A stretch of DNA of 37,113 bases from positions 11,117 to 48,229 of the forward strand of contig NZ_APJN01000003.1 of the NCBI RefSeq assembly GCF_000349565.1, read 5' to 3'. Made by a program: the position numbers and the translations under genes. The stretch comes from Curtobacterium flaccumfaciens UCD-AKU. GTDB taxonomy: Bacteria > Actinomycetota > Actinomycetes > Actinomycetales > Microbacteriaceae. Below the pieces are notes generated by a model. That model searched no databases. It saw only the letters and a list, made by a program, of their open reading frames with translations, and was not told the DNA's origin. This document shows, in pieces, positions 1 through 7,614 of this stretch (position 1 is its first letter; every line of letters starts with the position of its first letter).

Positions 1-21
1 CTGGCACCGGGCCTCCCGTCC
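1..21. repeat. Partial copy of dispersed palindromic repeat (family A), cut by the window edge
   Basis: Bases 5-21 match 14 of 17 positions of the right arm of the perfect palindrome at 7497-7540 (shared core GGGCCTCC then GTCC). It lies just downstream of the minus-strand reductase gene that ends at 32, so it is probably one arm of that operon's terminator. The other arm would be outside the window. Confidence 0.5.
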
Positions 22-31
22 TGTGGTCGCG

Positions 32-1030
32 CTACGGGCGCAGGAGCACCTTACCGACGCGGCCGGCGGTGTCGCTGGCGCGCACGGCGTCGCGGACCTG
101 CTCGAAGGCGAAGGTCTCGGCGACGGGGAGCGTCAGCGAGCCGTCGAGCACGCGGGTGATGAGCTCACCGAAGAGCTGGCCCTTCGTCTCGGCGGGCATC
201 GTCTTGCTGACGACGGAACCCCAGAAGCCCTTCACGGTGAGCTGGCCGAAGATGACCTTGCCCGACGGGATCTCGAGCGTCGGCGACGCCATCGCGCCGA
301 AGACGACGAGGGTGGCGTTCTCGCCCAGCACCGAGGCGATGTCGCCGGCGGCCTTGCCACCGACGGACTCGACACCGGCGATGATCGGGGCGCCGCCGGT
401 GATCGCGGCGACCTGGTCCTGCCAGTCGTCGGCGTCGGTGGCGACGATGCGCTCGATGCCCTGCTCACGGAGCTCGTCGACACCGGCGGCGCGACGGACG
501 AGTCCGATGACGTTGATGCCGCGTGCGGCACCGAGCTGGGCGACCATGCGACCGACCGCACCGTTGGCGGCGTTCTGGATGATCCAGTCGCCCTCGTGCA
601 GGTCGAGCGAGTGCAGCAGGCTGATGGCGCTGAACGGCATCGAGACGAGCTGCGCGGCGGCCTCGTCGGTCATCGCGTCCGGCACCGGCACGAGGCCTGC
701 GGCGTTCGCGGTGTAGTACTCGGCCCAGACGCCGAAGGCACCACCGGCGACGCGCTGGCCGACCTGCAGGTTCGTGACGCCCTCGCCGAGCGCCTCGACT
801 ACGCCGAGTGCCTCGGTGCCCGAGGCGGCGGGCAGCTCCGGCTTGAAGCCGTAGGTGCCGCGGACGGTCCACAGGTCGTGGTTGTGGATGGGGGAGAGGA
901 CCGTGCGGACGAGGACCTCGCCGGCGGCGGGCGTCGGGACGGGGCGCTCCTGCACCTCGAGGACGTCGGCGGGCTCGGCGAACGTCTCGTGGACGACGGC
1001 GCGCATGGTGGTGGGGGTGGTGGTGCTCAT
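32..1030 (-). CDS. Zinc-independent MDR-family NADPH oxidoreductase (quinone/2-enoyl reductase-like)
   Basis: 332 aa medium-chain dehydrogenase/reductase. The N-terminal GroES-like half (about 10-125) has no zinc-binding cysteines. The nucleotide-binding half carries QNAANGAVGR at about 152-161, the AANxAVGR form seen in quinone oxidoreductases and mitochondrial-type enoyl reductases, followed by QLGAARGINVIGLVRR, consistent with NADPH. It probably reduces an electrophilic quinone or enoyl compound, but the substrate cannot be read from the sequence. The ATG is 3 nt after the ohr stop and its GGAGG lies inside the end of ohr, so the two are almost certainly co-translated. That places the enzyme in the organic hydroperoxide response, perhaps clearing reactive carbonyls or quinones formed during oxidative damage. 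The family is certain; the physiological role is inferred from context. Confidence 0.85.
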   Translation of the reverse strand: MSTTTPTTMRAVVHETFAEPADVLEVQERPVPTPAAGEVLVRTVLSPIHNHDLWTVRGTYGFKPELPAASGTEALGVVEALGEGVTNLQVGQRVAGGAFGVWAEYYTANAAGLVPVPDAMTDEAAAQLVSMPFSAISLLHSLDLHEGDWIIQNAANGAVGRMVAQLGAARGINVIGLVRRAAGVDELREQGIERIVATDADDWQDQVAAITGGAPIIAGVESVGGKAAGDIASVLGENATLVVFGAMASPTLEIPSGKVIFGQLTVKGFWGSVVSKTMPAETKGQLFGELITRVLDGSLTLPVAETFAFEQVRDAVRASDTAGRVGKVLLRP

Positions 1031-1033
1031 GGG

Positions 1034-1456
1034 TCAGTCCTCCGAGACGACGATGGTGACGTCGATGTTGCCGCGGGTCGCGTTCGAGTAGGGGCAGACC
1101 TGGTGGGCTGCGTCGGCGAGTGCCTGGGCCTGGTCGTGCTCCAGGCCGGGGATGACGACCTCGAGCATGACGGCGAGCTGGTAGCCACCGTTGCCGTTCG
1201 GGCCGATCTGCACGCGACCGCCGACGGACGAGTCGGTGATCTTCACCTTCTGGCTGCGGGCGACGCCCTGCAGTGCGGAGTGGAAGCAGGCGGCGTAGCC
1301 GGCTGCGAAGAGCTGCTCGGGGTTCGCGCCGTTGCCGGAGCCACCCATCTCCTTCGGGATGGCGAGGTCGAACTCGACCGTGCCGTCGCTCGTTGCGACG
1401 TGGCCGTTGCGGCCTTCGCCGGTGGCCAGGGCCTCGGCGGTGTAGAGGGCTTCCAT
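1034..1456 (-). CDS. ohr: Organic hydroperoxide resistance protein, Ohr/OsmC family
   Basis: 140 aa, the usual length for Ohr. The two redox cysteines of the thiol peroxidase family are visible: Cys57 in AAGYAACFHSAL and Cys121 in VCPYSNATRGN. This is the Ohr pattern (VCP followed by YSNATRGN) rather than the OsmC one. Ohr is a cytosolic, usually dimeric enzyme that reduces organic and fatty-acid hydroperoxides with lipoylated protein as electron source. The start is ATG with AAGGAAGG upstream. The gene lies 100 nt downstream of its probable regulator ohrR on the same strand, and a large inverted repeat (1510-1565) fills most of that gap, so some transcription may stop or be attenuated between the two genes. 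The reductase gene follows with a 3-nt gap. Confidence 0.95.
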   Translation of the reverse strand: MEALYTAEALATGEGRNGHVATSDGTVEFDLAIPKEMGGSGNGANPEQLFAAGYAACFHSALQGVARSQKVKITDSSVGGRVQIGPNGNGGYQLAVMLEVVIPGLEHDQAQALADAAHQVCPYSNATRGNIDVTIVVSED

Positions 1457-1509
1457 GGGGTTCCTTCCTTGTGGGGCGGATCGTGCAGTTCGGGGTGTGC
1501 GGCGTGCTT

Positions 1510-1565
1510 CCGCGCTCAGCGACAGTTCACGGGCACACGTCGCCGTGAGGTGTCGCTCAGCGCGG
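1510..1565. terminator. Long imperfect inverted repeat between ohrR and ohr
   Basis: The arms 1510-1532 and 1543-1565 pair at 20 of 23 positions around a 10-nt loop. The ohrR stop codon (1557-1559) lies inside one arm. The structure could be an intrinsic terminator or attenuator between ohrR and ohr. The 13-mer at 1544-1556 (CGTGAGGTGTCGC) recurs at 21581-21593 in another hairpin, so it may also be a dispersed repeat. Confidence 0.6.
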
Positions 1566-2027
1566 AACGGCGTCAGAGCCGGCGGCGTCGCGCTCGGGAT
1601 CGGCCGCCGTGTGCATCGTCTCGGTCAGCCGGTGCAGCGTCGCGATGAGCTCGGCAGCGGCACGTTCGTCGGCCAGGCCCATCCCGGCAGCGATGCGTGC
1701 GGGGATGCCGCTCAGCTCGGACCGTAGTTCGCGGCCGCGCTCACCGACGGTGACGGTGACGACGCGTTCGTCGGTGCTGCGGCGCTCGCGGCGGACCAGG
1801 TCGCTCTGCTCCATGCGGCGGAGCAGCGGCGAGAGGGTGCCGGAGTCGAGCTGCAGGTGTTCCCCGAGGCTCGAGACGGTCTGGTCACCCTCGACCCACA
1901 GGGTGACGAGCACCAGGTACTGCGGGTACGTCAGGCCCCAGGGTTCGAGCATCGTGCGGTACGCCTGCGTGGTGGCGCGGGACGCCGCGTAAAGGGAGAA
2001 GCACACCATCTCGTCGGTCACGGGCAT
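1557..2027 (-). CDS. ohrR: MarR-family organic peroxide sensor OhrR
   Basis: 156 aa. The N-terminus MVCFSLYAASRATTQAYR holds Cys9 in the position of the peroxide-sensing cysteine of OhrR (known from Bacillus and Xanthomonas). The winged-helix DNA-binding region follows (LTYPQYLVLVTLW, then SSLGEHLQLDSGTLSPLLRRME, with DERVVTV as wing). The family represses ohr and releases DNA when the cysteine is oxidised by organic hydroperoxides. The linkage to ohr supports the call strongly. The ATG coincides with the predicted transcription start: a -10-like CAGTGT lies 6 nt upstream and a -35-like TTGTGC 17 nt further, so the message may be leaderless. A perfect 14-bp palindrome covers the -35, which suggests autorepression. 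The C-terminal 25 residues are rich in Asp and Ala and look disordered. Confidence 0.92.
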   Translation of the reverse strand: MPVTDEMVCFSLYAASRATTQAYRTMLEPWGLTYPQYLVLVTLWVEGDQTVSSLGEHLQLDSGTLSPLLRRMEQSDLVRRERRSTDERVVTVTVGERGRELRSELSGIPARIAAGMGLADERAAAELIATLHRLTETMHTAADPERDAAGSDAVPR

Positions 2028-2033
2028 GTGTCC

Positions 2034-2064
2034 ACACTGTCACGCAACCCAGTTGTGCACAACT
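2034..2064 (-). promoter_or_regulatory. ohrR promoter with palindromic OhrR-type operator
   Basis: On the minus strand TTGTGC (2062-2057), a 17-nt spacer and CAGTGT (2039-2034) form a promoter whose start point falls on the ohrR ATG (2027). The perfect palindrome AGTTGTGCACAACT (2051-2064) overlaps the -35. Its size and position suit a MarR-family dimer. Assignment to OhrR is inferred from adjacency. Confidence 0.6.
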
Positions 2065-2112
2065 CGATGCAGCGGATGCCCAGCTGACGAACACGCCGAC
2101 GGCCCGTGCGGT

Positions 2113-2118
2113 TAGGCT
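2113..2118 (+). promoter_or_regulatory. -10 element of the mevalonate operon promoter
   Basis: TAGGCT fits the actinobacterial TAnnnT -10 and is the same hexamer found before the starts at 24290, 29707 and 35487. The predicted start point is near 2125, which leaves a leader of about 7 nt before the ATG at 2132, too short for a ribosome binding site. No convincing -35 was seen. Confidence 0.5.
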
Positions 2119-2131
2119 GACGTGACCCACG

Positions 2132-3115
2132 ATGACCAGCTGCGACCTCGACAACACCACGACCCCCGGCAACGGATCGGCGTCGTCCCACGGCAAGACG
2201 ATCCTGATCGGTGAGCACGCCGTGGTGTACGGCGCACCCGCTCTCGTCCTGCCGGTGCTCGACGCGCGGGTCGTGGCGACGGTCACCCCGGTCGCCGCCG
2301 ACGCCGAGCAGCCCGGTCACAGCCTGCAGTCCACCGTGCACACCGGCCCCCTCGACCTGGCCCCCGCTGCCGTGATGCCGACCGTCACCGCGGTCACCGC
2401 GACCCTGCGGCACTTCGGGGTCACCGACCGGCACTTCCACGTCCGGGTCGACAGCGAGGTCCCGACCGCCCGCGGCATGGGCTCGAGCGCCGCGGTCGCC
2501 GCGGCCGTGACCGCCGCCGTCGCCGACGCGCTGGGCGAGACACTCGACGTCGAGACCCACCACGAACTCATCCAGGAGTGCGAGCGCGTCGCCCACGGGC
2601 GTCCGTCGGGCCTCGACGCCCGGGGCGTCGTCGCGTCCGCGCCGGTCTGGTTCGAGGCCGGGCACATCGAACCCGTCGCGCTCGGCGCCCGGTTCACCTT
2701 CGTCGTCGCAGACACCGGCGTCCCCGGGCACACCAGGGAAGCCGTGTCCGCGGTCCGAGCACGCCACGACCAGGACCCGGCCGGTGTCGGCGCCGTGATC
2801 GACCGGATCGGCGCGCTCGCCCGGCGGGCACGGGGGACACTCGAGGACGGCGATGCCCAGGCTCTGGGTGTCACCATGGACGCCGCGCACGACCTGCTCA
2901 GCACACTCGACGTGTCGAGTGACGACCTGGGCCGGCTCGTCGACGCCGCACGCGCTGCGGACGCCCTCGGCGCGAAGCTCACCGGCGGCGGGCGGGGCGG
3001 GTGCGTCCTCGCGCTCGCCGCGGACGACGACCACGCGGACCGCATCGCGGCCGCACTCCGCGCTGCAGGGGCCGCAGCCACCTGGACCACCACGATCGGA
3101 GCCCGCGCTTGCTGA
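2132..3115 (+). CDS. mvk: Mevalonate kinase
   Basis: 327 aa GHMP kinase that phosphorylates mevalonate to 5-phosphomevalonate with ATP. Motif 1 is KTILIGEHAVVYGAPAL (about 22-38). The GHMP phosphate-binding loop is PTARGMGSSAAVAAA (about 111-125). HGRPSGLDA (about 155-163) holds the probable catalytic Asp162. The C-terminal glycine loop is LTGGGRGGCVLAL. It is the first gene of a five-gene operon in the order kinase, decarboxylase, phosphomevalonate kinase, reductase, synthase, the order I recall for the Streptomyces CL190 mevalonate cluster. The start is the ATG just downstream of a TAGGCT -10 with no Shine-Dalgarno sequence, so translation is probably leaderless or nearly so. The stop overlaps the start of the next gene. 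Confidence 0.95.
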   Translation: MTSCDLDNTTTPGNGSASSHGKTILIGEHAVVYGAPALVLPVLDARVVATVTPVAADAEQPGHSLQSTVHTGPLDLAPAAVMPTVTAVTATLRHFGVTDRHFHVRVDSEVPTARGMGSSAAVAAAVTAAVADALGETLDVETHHELIQECERVAHGRPSGLDARGVVASAPVWFEAGHIEPVALGARFTFVVADTGVPGHTREAVSAVRARHDQDPAGVGAVIDRIGALARRARGTLEDGDAQALGVTMDAAHDLLSTLDVSSDDLGRLVDAARAADALGAKLTGGGRGGCVLALAADDDHADRIAAALRAAGAAATWTTTIGARAC

Positions 3116-4122
3116 CAGCCACCGCCGTCGCGCACCCCAACATCGCCCTCGTCAAGTACTGGGGGAAGGCAGACGCGCAGCTCGCGCTGCCCGCCACGGG
3201 CAGCGTCTCGATGGGGCTCGACGTGTTCCCGACGACGACCACCGTCACGGTGGACGGCGGACGGGAGGCGCTGGGCGCACGGGGAGACACGTTCACGCTG
3301 AACGGTCACGTCGTCGACGACGGGGCGCTGGTGCGCGTGCAGCAGTTCCTCGACCTGGTGCGGGAGCTCGCCGGCAGCGACGGCCGCGCGTCAGTCGTCT
3401 CCGAGAACACCGTGCCGACCGGTGCCGGGCTGGCCTCGAGCGCCTCCGGCTTCGCAGCGCTGGCCACCGCGGCCGCCGCGGCATACGGCCTCGACCTGTC
3501 GCCGCGCGACCTGTCGCGTCTGGCCCGTCGTGGTTCGGGTTCGGCCACGCGCTCGATCCCCGGCGGTGTCGCCGTCTGGCACGCCGGCGACGACCAGGGC
3601 TCCTTCGCCGAGCCGATCCCCGCTCCGCCGATGGCCATGGTCGTCGTCACGATCGACGCCGGCCCGAAGCCGATCGGGTCGCGCGAGGCCATGCGTCGCA
3701 CCATCGCCACGTCGCCCTTCTACCCCGCCTGGGTCACCTCGACCACCGAGACCGTCGGTGACATGCTCACGGCCTGTGCGGCCGGCGACTTCACCCGCAT
3801 CGGCGAGATCACCGAGAGCAACGCGCTCCGGATGCACGCCACGATCGAGGGCGCCTTCCCGCCGATCCGCTACCTCAACGCCCGCAGCGTCGCCGTGTTC
3901 GACGCCGTCGCCGAGCTGCGTGCCGGCGGGGTCGAGGCCTACGCCACGGCCGACGCCGGCCCGAACGTCGTCGTGCTCACGAAGCCGCAGGACCGGTCGG
4001 CCGTCGCCGGGGCGCTCGCGTCGCTGGGCGACGTCATCGAGTCCGGCACCGGACCTGCCGCGCGGGTGCTCCGCTCCGAAGAGACCGGGAGCAATCCCGA
4101 CCAGAAGGAGTCCGCGCAGTGA
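3109..4122 (+). CDS. mvaD: Diphosphomevalonate decarboxylase
   Basis: 337 aa from a TTG start. It converts 5-diphosphomevalonate to isopentenyl diphosphate with ATP, releasing CO2. Family motifs: AHPNIALVKYWGK at 8-20, the GHMP loop TGAGLASSASGFAAL at about 104-118, SGSATRSIPGGVAVW at about 144-158, and the probable catalytic Asp282 in TADAGPN. The reading frame is open upstream, but homologues begin just before AxAHPNIALVKYWGK. TTG 3109 has GGAG 7 nt upstream and overlaps the last 7 nt of the kinase gene, so I chose it; CTG 3112 would be the only alternative nearby. Its end overlaps the next gene by GTGA, implying translational coupling. Confidence 0.93.
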   Translation: MLTATAVAHPNIALVKYWGKADAQLALPATGSVSMGLDVFPTTTTVTVDGGREALGARGDTFTLNGHVVDDGALVRVQQFLDLVRELAGSDGRASVVSENTVPTGAGLASSASGFAALATAAAAAYGLDLSPRDLSRLARRGSGSATRSIPGGVAVWHAGDDQGSFAEPIPAPPMAMVVVTIDAGPKPIGSREAMRRTIATSPFYPAWVTSTTETVGDMLTACAAGDFTRIGEITESNALRMHATIEGAFPPIRYLNARSVAVFDAVAELRAGGVEAYATADAGPNVVVLTKPQDRSAVAGALASLGDVIESGTGPAARVLRSEETGSNPDQKESAQ

Positions 4123-5201
4123 TCGAGTTCCGTGCACACGGCAAGCTGTTCGTCGCCGGCGAGTACGCCGTCGTCGAGCCGGGCCAGCCGTCCGTCCTGA
4201 TCGCCCTCGACCGCGCCATCACGGCGAAGGTGCGCGAGGGCCACGGCGCGGGCAGTGTGCACTCCGAGGAGTACGGGCACCTCCCGCTCACGTGGACCCG
4301 TGCCGAGGACGGCCTGGCGCTCGACCGCGAGCACCACCCCTACGACTACGTGATGGCCACGATCGACCTGGTCGAGAAGCTCCGCGCCGAGCGCGGCATC
4401 GCCCCGCGGTTCCACGACCTGCGCATCGAGAGCCAGCTCGACGACGCCAGCGGCCGGAAGTTCGGACTCGGGTCCTCGGCCGCGGTGACCGTCGCGACCG
4501 TCGGTGCCCTCGACCGCTTCTACGGCATCGGTCTGACCCAGCGCCAGCGCTTCCAGGTCGCCCTGCTCGCGACGATCCGGGTCAACCCCCGGGCCTCGGG
4601 CGGTGACCTCGCCGCGAGCACGTTCGGCGGGTGGCTGCGCTACAGCGCCCCGGACCGCGAGCGGCTCGCCGCCATGCTCGGGGACCACGCGGTGTCCGCG
4701 ATCCTGGCCGACGCGGACGCGTGGCAGGGCTTCGACGTCCAGCGGCTCCCCGCCCCCGAGAACCTGCAGCTGCTCGTCGGCTGGACCGGCTCGCCCGCGT
4801 CCACCACGAAGCTCGTCGACGTGGTGCGTCGTCACCGCAACGGCGGGTACCAGGCGTTCCTCGACGAGAGCCGCAGCTGTGTCGACGACCTGACCACGGG
4901 CCTCCAGACCAGCGACGCCGAGCGCACGCTCGATGCCCTCAAGCGTGCACGCGTGCTCATGCAGCGTCTCGGTGACTCGGTCGGGTCGCAGATCGAGACC
5001 GAGCGGCTCGCGACCCTGTGCGACGTCGTCGAGGCGGCTGGCGGGGCGGCGAAGCCGTCCGGTGCCGGCGGCGGCGACTGCGGCATCGCGCTCGTCCCGG
5101 CGGACACCGACCCCGCCGGCATCCACCGCGCCTGGGAGGCGCACGACATCAGACACCTCAGCGTCGCGGTGCGAGCACCAGAAGGAGCCCTCGATGAGTG
5201 A
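4119..5201 (+). CDS. mvaK2: Phosphomevalonate kinase
   Basis: 360 aa GHMP kinase converting 5-phosphomevalonate to 5-diphosphomevalonate. Motifs: HGKLFVAGEYAVVEPGQPS at about 7-25, the phosphate loop KFGLGSSAAVTVATVGAL at 114-131, NPRASGGDLAASTFGGW at about 156-172 and the glycine-rich SGAGGGDCGIAL near the C-terminus. The GTG start forms a GTGA overlap with the decarboxylase stop, and GAAGGAG sits about 10 nt upstream. The end overlaps the HMG-CoA reductase start by 8 nt. Confidence 0.93.
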   Translation: MIEFRAHGKLFVAGEYAVVEPGQPSVLIALDRAITAKVREGHGAGSVHSEEYGHLPLTWTRAEDGLALDREHHPYDYVMATIDLVEKLRAERGIAPRFHDLRIESQLDDASGRKFGLGSSAAVTVATVGALDRFYGIGLTQRQRFQVALLATIRVNPRASGGDLAASTFGGWLRYSAPDRERLAAMLGDHAVSAILADADAWQGFDVQRLPAPENLQLLVGWTGSPASTTKLVDVVRRHRNGGYQAFLDESRSCVDDLTTGLQTSDAERTLDALKRARVLMQRLGDSVGSQIETERLATLCDVVEAAGGAAKPSGAGGGDCGIALVPADTDPAGIHRAWEAHDIRHLSVAVRAPEGALDE

Positions 5202-6258
5202 CCTGCTCACACCGATCCCCACCAAGTGGGTCGGTCCGATCCGCGTCAGCGGCAACGCCGTGCAGGGGGAGCACGAGGTCCCCCTCGCCACCTACGAGTC
5301 GCCGCTCTGGCCGTCCGTCGGCCGCGGTGCCCGCATCTCCCGCATGGTCGAGGACGGCATCGTCGCGACCGTCGTCGACGAGCGGATGACCCGTTCCGTC
5401 GTGGTCCGTGCCGACAGCGCCGCCGCCGCCCACGTCGCCGCCGGGCAGATCCTGGCACGCCAGGACGAGCTCGCCGCGATCGTCGCCGGCCAGAGCCGGT
5501 TCGCCAAGCTCATCGAGGTGCACCCGGAGATCGTCGGGGACCTGCTGTTCCTGCGCTTCGCGTTCACCACGGGCGACGCCTCCGGCCACAACATGGTCAC
5601 CCAGGCCGCGGACAAGCTGCTGCCGGCGATCCTGGACTGGCAGCCGGGCCTGCGGTACGTGTCGGTGTCGGGCAACTTCTGCACCGACAAGAAGGCCACC
5701 GCGGTGAACGGCATCCGTGGCCGCGGCCGCAACACCATCGCCGAGATCGTGATCCCGGGCGAGGTCGTCGAGAAGCGCCTGCGGTCGAGCACCGCACGCA
5801 TCGTCGAGCTCAACATCGCGAAGAACCTGATCGGGTCGACGATCGCCGGCGCCATCCGCTCGGCGAACGCGCACTACGCCAACATGCTGCTCGGCTTCTA
5901 CCTGGCCACGGGCCAGGACGCCGCCAACATCGTCGAGGGCTCGCAGGGCATCACGAGCGCCGAGGACCGCGACGGCGACCTGTACTTCGCGACCTCGCTG
6001 CCGCACCTGATCGTCGGCACGGTCGGCAACGGCAAGGGCGGCGACCTGCCCGTCGTCGAGGACGCCCTGGTGCGCCTCGGCTGCCGCGACGACCGCGAGC
6101 CGGGGGCGAACGCCCGCCGCCTCGCCGGTCTCTGCGCCGCCACGGTGCTGTGCGGAGAGCTCTCGCTCCTCGCCGCGCAGACCAACCCGGGCGAGCTGAT
6201 GGCCGCCCACGTCGCCATGGAACGCCGTGGCACGAAGCCCGCAGGCGGTGCAGCATGA
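5194..6258 (+). CDS. mvaA: Hydroxymethylglutaryl-CoA reductase, class I-like
   Basis: 354 aa. It reduces HMG-CoA to mevalonate, the committing step of the pathway. The length and motifs fit the soluble, class I-like catalytic domain of Streptomyces-type enzymes rather than the longer class II enzymes. Visible residues: Glu35 in ATYESPLWPSVGRG, GDASGHNM at 127-134, the catalytic Lys region SGNFCTDKKATAVNGIRGRG at 159-178, the cofactor loop GTVGNGKGG, and the C-terminal His in LMAAHVAMERRG. No membrane segment is present. The ATG start has GAAGGAG 6 nt upstream and overlaps the end of the previous gene. In the CL190-type cluster a type 2 IPP isomerase gene sits immediately before the reductase; it is absent here. 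Confidence 0.94.
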   Translation: MSDLLTPIPTKWVGPIRVSGNAVQGEHEVPLATYESPLWPSVGRGARISRMVEDGIVATVVDERMTRSVVVRADSAAAAHVAAGQILARQDELAAIVAGQSRFAKLIEVHPEIVGDLLFLRFAFTTGDASGHNMVTQAADKLLPAILDWQPGLRYVSVSGNFCTDKKATAVNGIRGRGRNTIAEIVIPGEVVEKRLRSSTARIVELNIAKNLIGSTIAGAIRSANAHYANMLLGFYLATGQDAANIVEGSQGITSAEDRDGDLYFATSLPHLIVGTVGNGKGGDLPVVEDALVRLGCRDDREPGANARRLAGLCAATVLCGELSLLAAQTNPGELMAAHVAMERRGTKPAGGAA

Positions 6259-7418
6259 GCGGCGTCGGCATCCACGACATCGCGATCGCGACCGGTCACC
6301 ACGTGCTCGAGCTCGACGACCTGGCCGAGCGGCTCGGCGTCGACCCGGCGAAGTACCACGTCGGCATCGGGCAGGACGCGTTCAGCGTGCCCGCCCCCGA
6401 CGAGGACATCGTCACGATGGGCGCCACCGCTGCGAAGGAACTCATCGACCGGCACGGCGTCGAGGGCATCCGGACGGTGCTGTTCGCCACCGAGTCCGGC
6501 GTCGACCAGTCCAAGGCCGCCGGCGTCTACGTGCACGGTCTGCTCGGGTTGCCGAAGGCCGTCCGCGTGGTCGAGCTGAAGCAGGCCTGCTACGGCGGGA
6601 TGGCCGCGGTGCAGCTCGCGCTCGGCATCGTCGCCCGCGCCCCGCACGAGCGGGTGCTCGTCATCGCCGCCGACGTCGCGCGCTACGACGTCGACACCGC
6701 CGCCGAGCCGACCCAGGGTGCCGGTGCCGCCGCGATCCTGGTGTCCGCCGACCCCGACCTGATCGAGATCGAGCCGGCCGCCGGCGTCTACACCGCCGAC
6801 GTCGACGACTTCTGGCGGCCGAACGACCGCTCCACCGCGCTGGTCGACGGACGGCTGTCCGTCAGCGCCTACGTCGACGCGTTCGTCGGCGCGTGGGACG
6901 ACCTCGCCGAGCAGGGCGGGCCGGCGTACGAGGACATCGTGCGCTTCGTCCACCACCAGCCGTTCACGAAGATGGCGCTCAAGGCGCACCGGAAGCTCAC
7001 GCAGCACGTGGGCGTGCCGTTCGACGAGTCGGAGCTGTTCGTCGGGTTCACGTACAACAAGCAGACCGGCAACACGTACACGGCGTCGCTCTGGATCGGG
7101 CTCGCCGCACTGCTCGACCTCGACGAGCACCTGGCGGGGGAGCGCATCGCCCTGTTCAGCTACGGCTCGGGCAGCGTCGGCGAGCTCATCACCGGTGTCG
7201 TCCGGCCCGACTACCGCGAGCACCGCCGGGTCGGTCGGGTGCGCGCGCTGCTCGGCGCACGCGTCCCGCTGACGGTCGACGCGTACCGCGAGCTGCACGC
7301 AGCCGGCGCCGCCACCAGCGAGGACGTCGAGCGTCCGCGCGTCACGACCGCGCCGTTCCGGTTCGCGGGTGTGCGCGGTGGCGCGCGCCACTACGAGGCG
7401 ACGACGCAGCAGGCGTAG
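6255..7418 (+). CDS. mvaS: Hydroxymethylglutaryl-CoA synthase
   Basis: 387 aa thiolase-fold enzyme condensing acetyl-CoA with acetoacetyl-CoA to HMG-CoA. The bacterial triad is visible: Glu80 in FATESGVDQSKA, the acyl-accepting Cys112 in VVELKQACYGGMAA, and His233 in RFVHHQPFTKMALKAH. SYGSGSVGE lies near the C-terminus. These positions match the short bacterial (Staphylococcus-type) enzymes closely. The ATG overlaps the reductase stop as ATGA. It is the last gene of the operon. A short 9-bp tandem repeat (7412-7438) runs across its stop codon, and a strong palindrome follows at 7497-7540. No acetoacetyl-CoA-forming gene is nearby, so that substrate must come from a thiolase or synthase encoded elsewhere. 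Confidence 0.95.
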   Translation: MSGVGIHDIAIATGHHVLELDDLAERLGVDPAKYHVGIGQDAFSVPAPDEDIVTMGATAAKELIDRHGVEGIRTVLFATESGVDQSKAAGVYVHGLLGLPKAVRVVELKQACYGGMAAVQLALGIVARAPHERVLVIAADVARYDVDTAAEPTQGAGAAAILVSADPDLIEIEPAAGVYTADVDDFWRPNDRSTALVDGRLSVSAYVDAFVGAWDDLAEQGGPAYEDIVRFVHHQPFTKMALKAHRKLTQHVGVPFDESELFVGFTYNKQTGNTYTASLWIGLAALLDLDEHLAGERIALFSYGSGSVGELITGVVRPDYREHRRVGRVRALLGARVPLTVDAYRELHAAGAATSEDVERPRVTTAPFRFAGVRGGARHYEATTQQA

Positions 7419-7438
7419 CCGGCGTAGCCGGCGTCGCC
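7412..7438. repeat. Short 9-bp tandem repeat over the mvaS stop codon
   Basis: Three units of 9 bp (GGCGTAGCC twice, then GGCGTCGCC). The mvaS TAG stop lies in the first unit. It is probably slippage in non-coding DNA; no function is evident. Confidence 0.5.
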
Positions 7439-7496
7439 GGGCTGCTCCCGCCCCGCGGACCCGGCGCACGTGCCGGCACCTGTCGCTTCCGCGGAC

Positions 7497-7540
7497 CGGA
7501 CTGGAGGCCCGTGGCGGCGCCGCCACGGGCCTCCAGTCCG
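7497..7540. terminator. 44-bp perfect palindrome; mevalonate operon terminator and family A repeat
   Basis: The two 22-nt arms (7497-7518 and 7519-7540) are perfectly complementary with no spacer; the left arm contains TGGAGGCCCGTGGCGGC. Its position after mvaS suits a factor-independent terminator, although no T-tract follows. The same sequence recurs imperfectly at 37022-37063 and at the left window edge, so it is also a dispersed repeat. Confidence 0.75.
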
Positions 7541-7614
7541 TCCACCGGTCACGCCGGCGGTCTCGTGCACGAGGGCGAGGTGCCGGTAGTCTTGCCGCGG
7601 AGATCGGAGGGTCG

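Noticed and set aside
23..1648. Long plus-strand open frame opposite the reductase and ohr genes
   Set aside because: It is a shadow frame of three clearly recognisable minus-strand genes, caused by high GC content. The translation is low-complexity Gly/Asp/Arg-rich.
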